This document shows, one piece after another, positions 5,371 through 5,561 of a stretch of 5,561 nucleotides of DNA (within the stretch, counting starts at the first letter, position 1; the number at the start of each line of letters is the position of its first letter). The DNA is from a bacterium. Lineage in GTDB: Bacteria; Desulfobacterota; DSWW01. Under the pieces are notes generated by a model, which was not told the DNA's origin, made no database searches, and saw only the letters and a program-made list of their open reading frames with translations. The translations under genes and the position numbers were made by a program. The DNA is taken from positions 1 to 5,561 of the forward strand of contig JAUWSZ010000216.1 of the NCBI GenBank assembly GCA_030609865.1, read 5' to 3'.

Positions 5371-5398
5371 CTATCAGCTATTAGCCTTTAGCTATTAG
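5371..5398. repeat. CTNTTAG heptamer array, four units
   Basis: Four 7-bp words in series fit CTNTTAG with single-base changes. With its preceding GC and following C it forms one arm of a 30-bp inverted repeat with 5450-5479 (24 of 30 positions match, 50-nt spacer). Confidence 0.7.
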
Positions 5399-5443
5399 CC
5401 CACCCCGCCCCTATTGTGCGTGCATCCTGTTGGGGGGGAGTGC

Positions 5444-5481
5444 TTGGGAGCTAACAGCTAAAAGCTAACTGCTAACAGCCA
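5444..5481. repeat. inverted CTNTTAG array, right copy of the 38-bp pair
   Basis: Read on the minus strand, this is four CTNTTAG-type words (5478-5451) followed by CTCCCAA (5450-5444). That is the same order and the same ending as 4523-4560, in opposite orientation. It also pairs with 5370-5399, so it could form a local hairpin. Confidence 0.75.
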
Positions 5482-5483
5482 AG

Positions 5484-5557
5484 ATCGAGGACGAGGACGA
5501 TTGATGCGTGCCCGTGCCCGATCCAGGCGAAAGGGCAAAGACGAAACCGTCCTCGAT
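5484..5557. repeat. 10-bp perfect inverted repeat at window edge
   Basis: ATCGAGGACG at 5484-5493 is mirrored by CGTCCTCGAT at 5548-5557 with 54 nt between. The interior holds a 6-bp-periodic stretch (CGAGGA twice, then GCCCGT, GCCCGA) and three GRNNAAA heptamers (5526-5546) like those at 4444-4471. It may be part of a larger element cut by the window edge. Confidence 0.5.
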
Positions 5558-5561
5558 TCCC

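Larger units (their letters stand above)
5161..5561. other. 401-nt non-coding region with promoter and repeats
   Basis: No credible gene lies in this stretch on either strand. It holds the leader and promoter of the 144-aa gene, a GGGRTCA heptamer array, two inverted CTNTTAG arrays, a repeated CGTGCCCGAT-like word (near 5256, 5355 and 5511) and, at the window edge, a 10-bp inverted repeat. A gene may begin beyond 5561. Confidence 0.6.

Noticed and set aside
4690..5391. Plus-strand frame of 233 codons over the 144-aa gene
   Set aside because: It begins and ends inside heptamer repeats and runs antisense to a gene with a good ribosome binding site and promoter.

Overview
Window type and organism. 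The window is GC-rich bacterial DNA in which all six genes that I accept read on the minus strand. The gene content and the heptamer-type intergenic repeats remind me of Desulfobacterota / former Deltaproteobacteria or a similar uncultured lineage. That is an impression from gene families and repeat style; nothing in the window proves it.

Layout, in the direction of transcription from high to low coordinates. (1) 5561-5161: non-coding, with several short degenerate repeats and a plausible sigma70 promoter at 5242-5271. (2) 5160-4726: a lone 144-aa conserved-looking protein of unknown function with a lysine/arginine-rich tail. (3) 4725-4405: non-coding and filled with heptamer-periodic repeats plus two small palindromic repeats. 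(4) 4404-1: a tightly packed five-gene operon, still open at the window edge. It encodes a DsrE-like sulfur-carrier-type protein (4404-4045), a radical SAM protein fused to a GNAT acetyltransferase (4054-2405), an AIR-synthase/SelD/ThiL-like protein (2408-1440), a degenerate polyprenyl-synthetase-like protein (1427-423), and the N-terminal part of a sugar-1-phosphate nucleotidyltransferase (426-1). Neighbouring genes overlap by 4-10 nt or are 12 nt apart, so they are probably translationally coupled.

Biology. The radical SAM, GNAT and AIR-synthase-like trio matches my recollection of the MSMEG_0568, MSMEG_0567/sll0786 and sll0787 families. These are the core of the conserved nitrilase-associated 'Nit1C' cluster, linked to nitrile/cyanide use and nitrogen starvation, whose radical SAM chemistry is still unassigned. 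Here the trio appears in an unusual form. The radical SAM and GNAT are one polypeptide, and no nitrilase or flavin-dependent oxidoreductase is seen. The partners are instead a DsrE-like protein, a prenyl-synthase fold that has lost both aspartate-rich motifs, and a nucleotidyltransferase. This looks like a variant system that reuses the core for a different substrate, and it is the main point of interest.

The second point of interest is non-coding. At least six short arrays are built on a strict 7-bp period with different words (CTNTTAG, CCTTTNN, GGGRTCA and their complements). Two 38-bp copies lie in inverted orientation at 4523-4560 and 5444-5481 and bracket the lone 144-aa gene.
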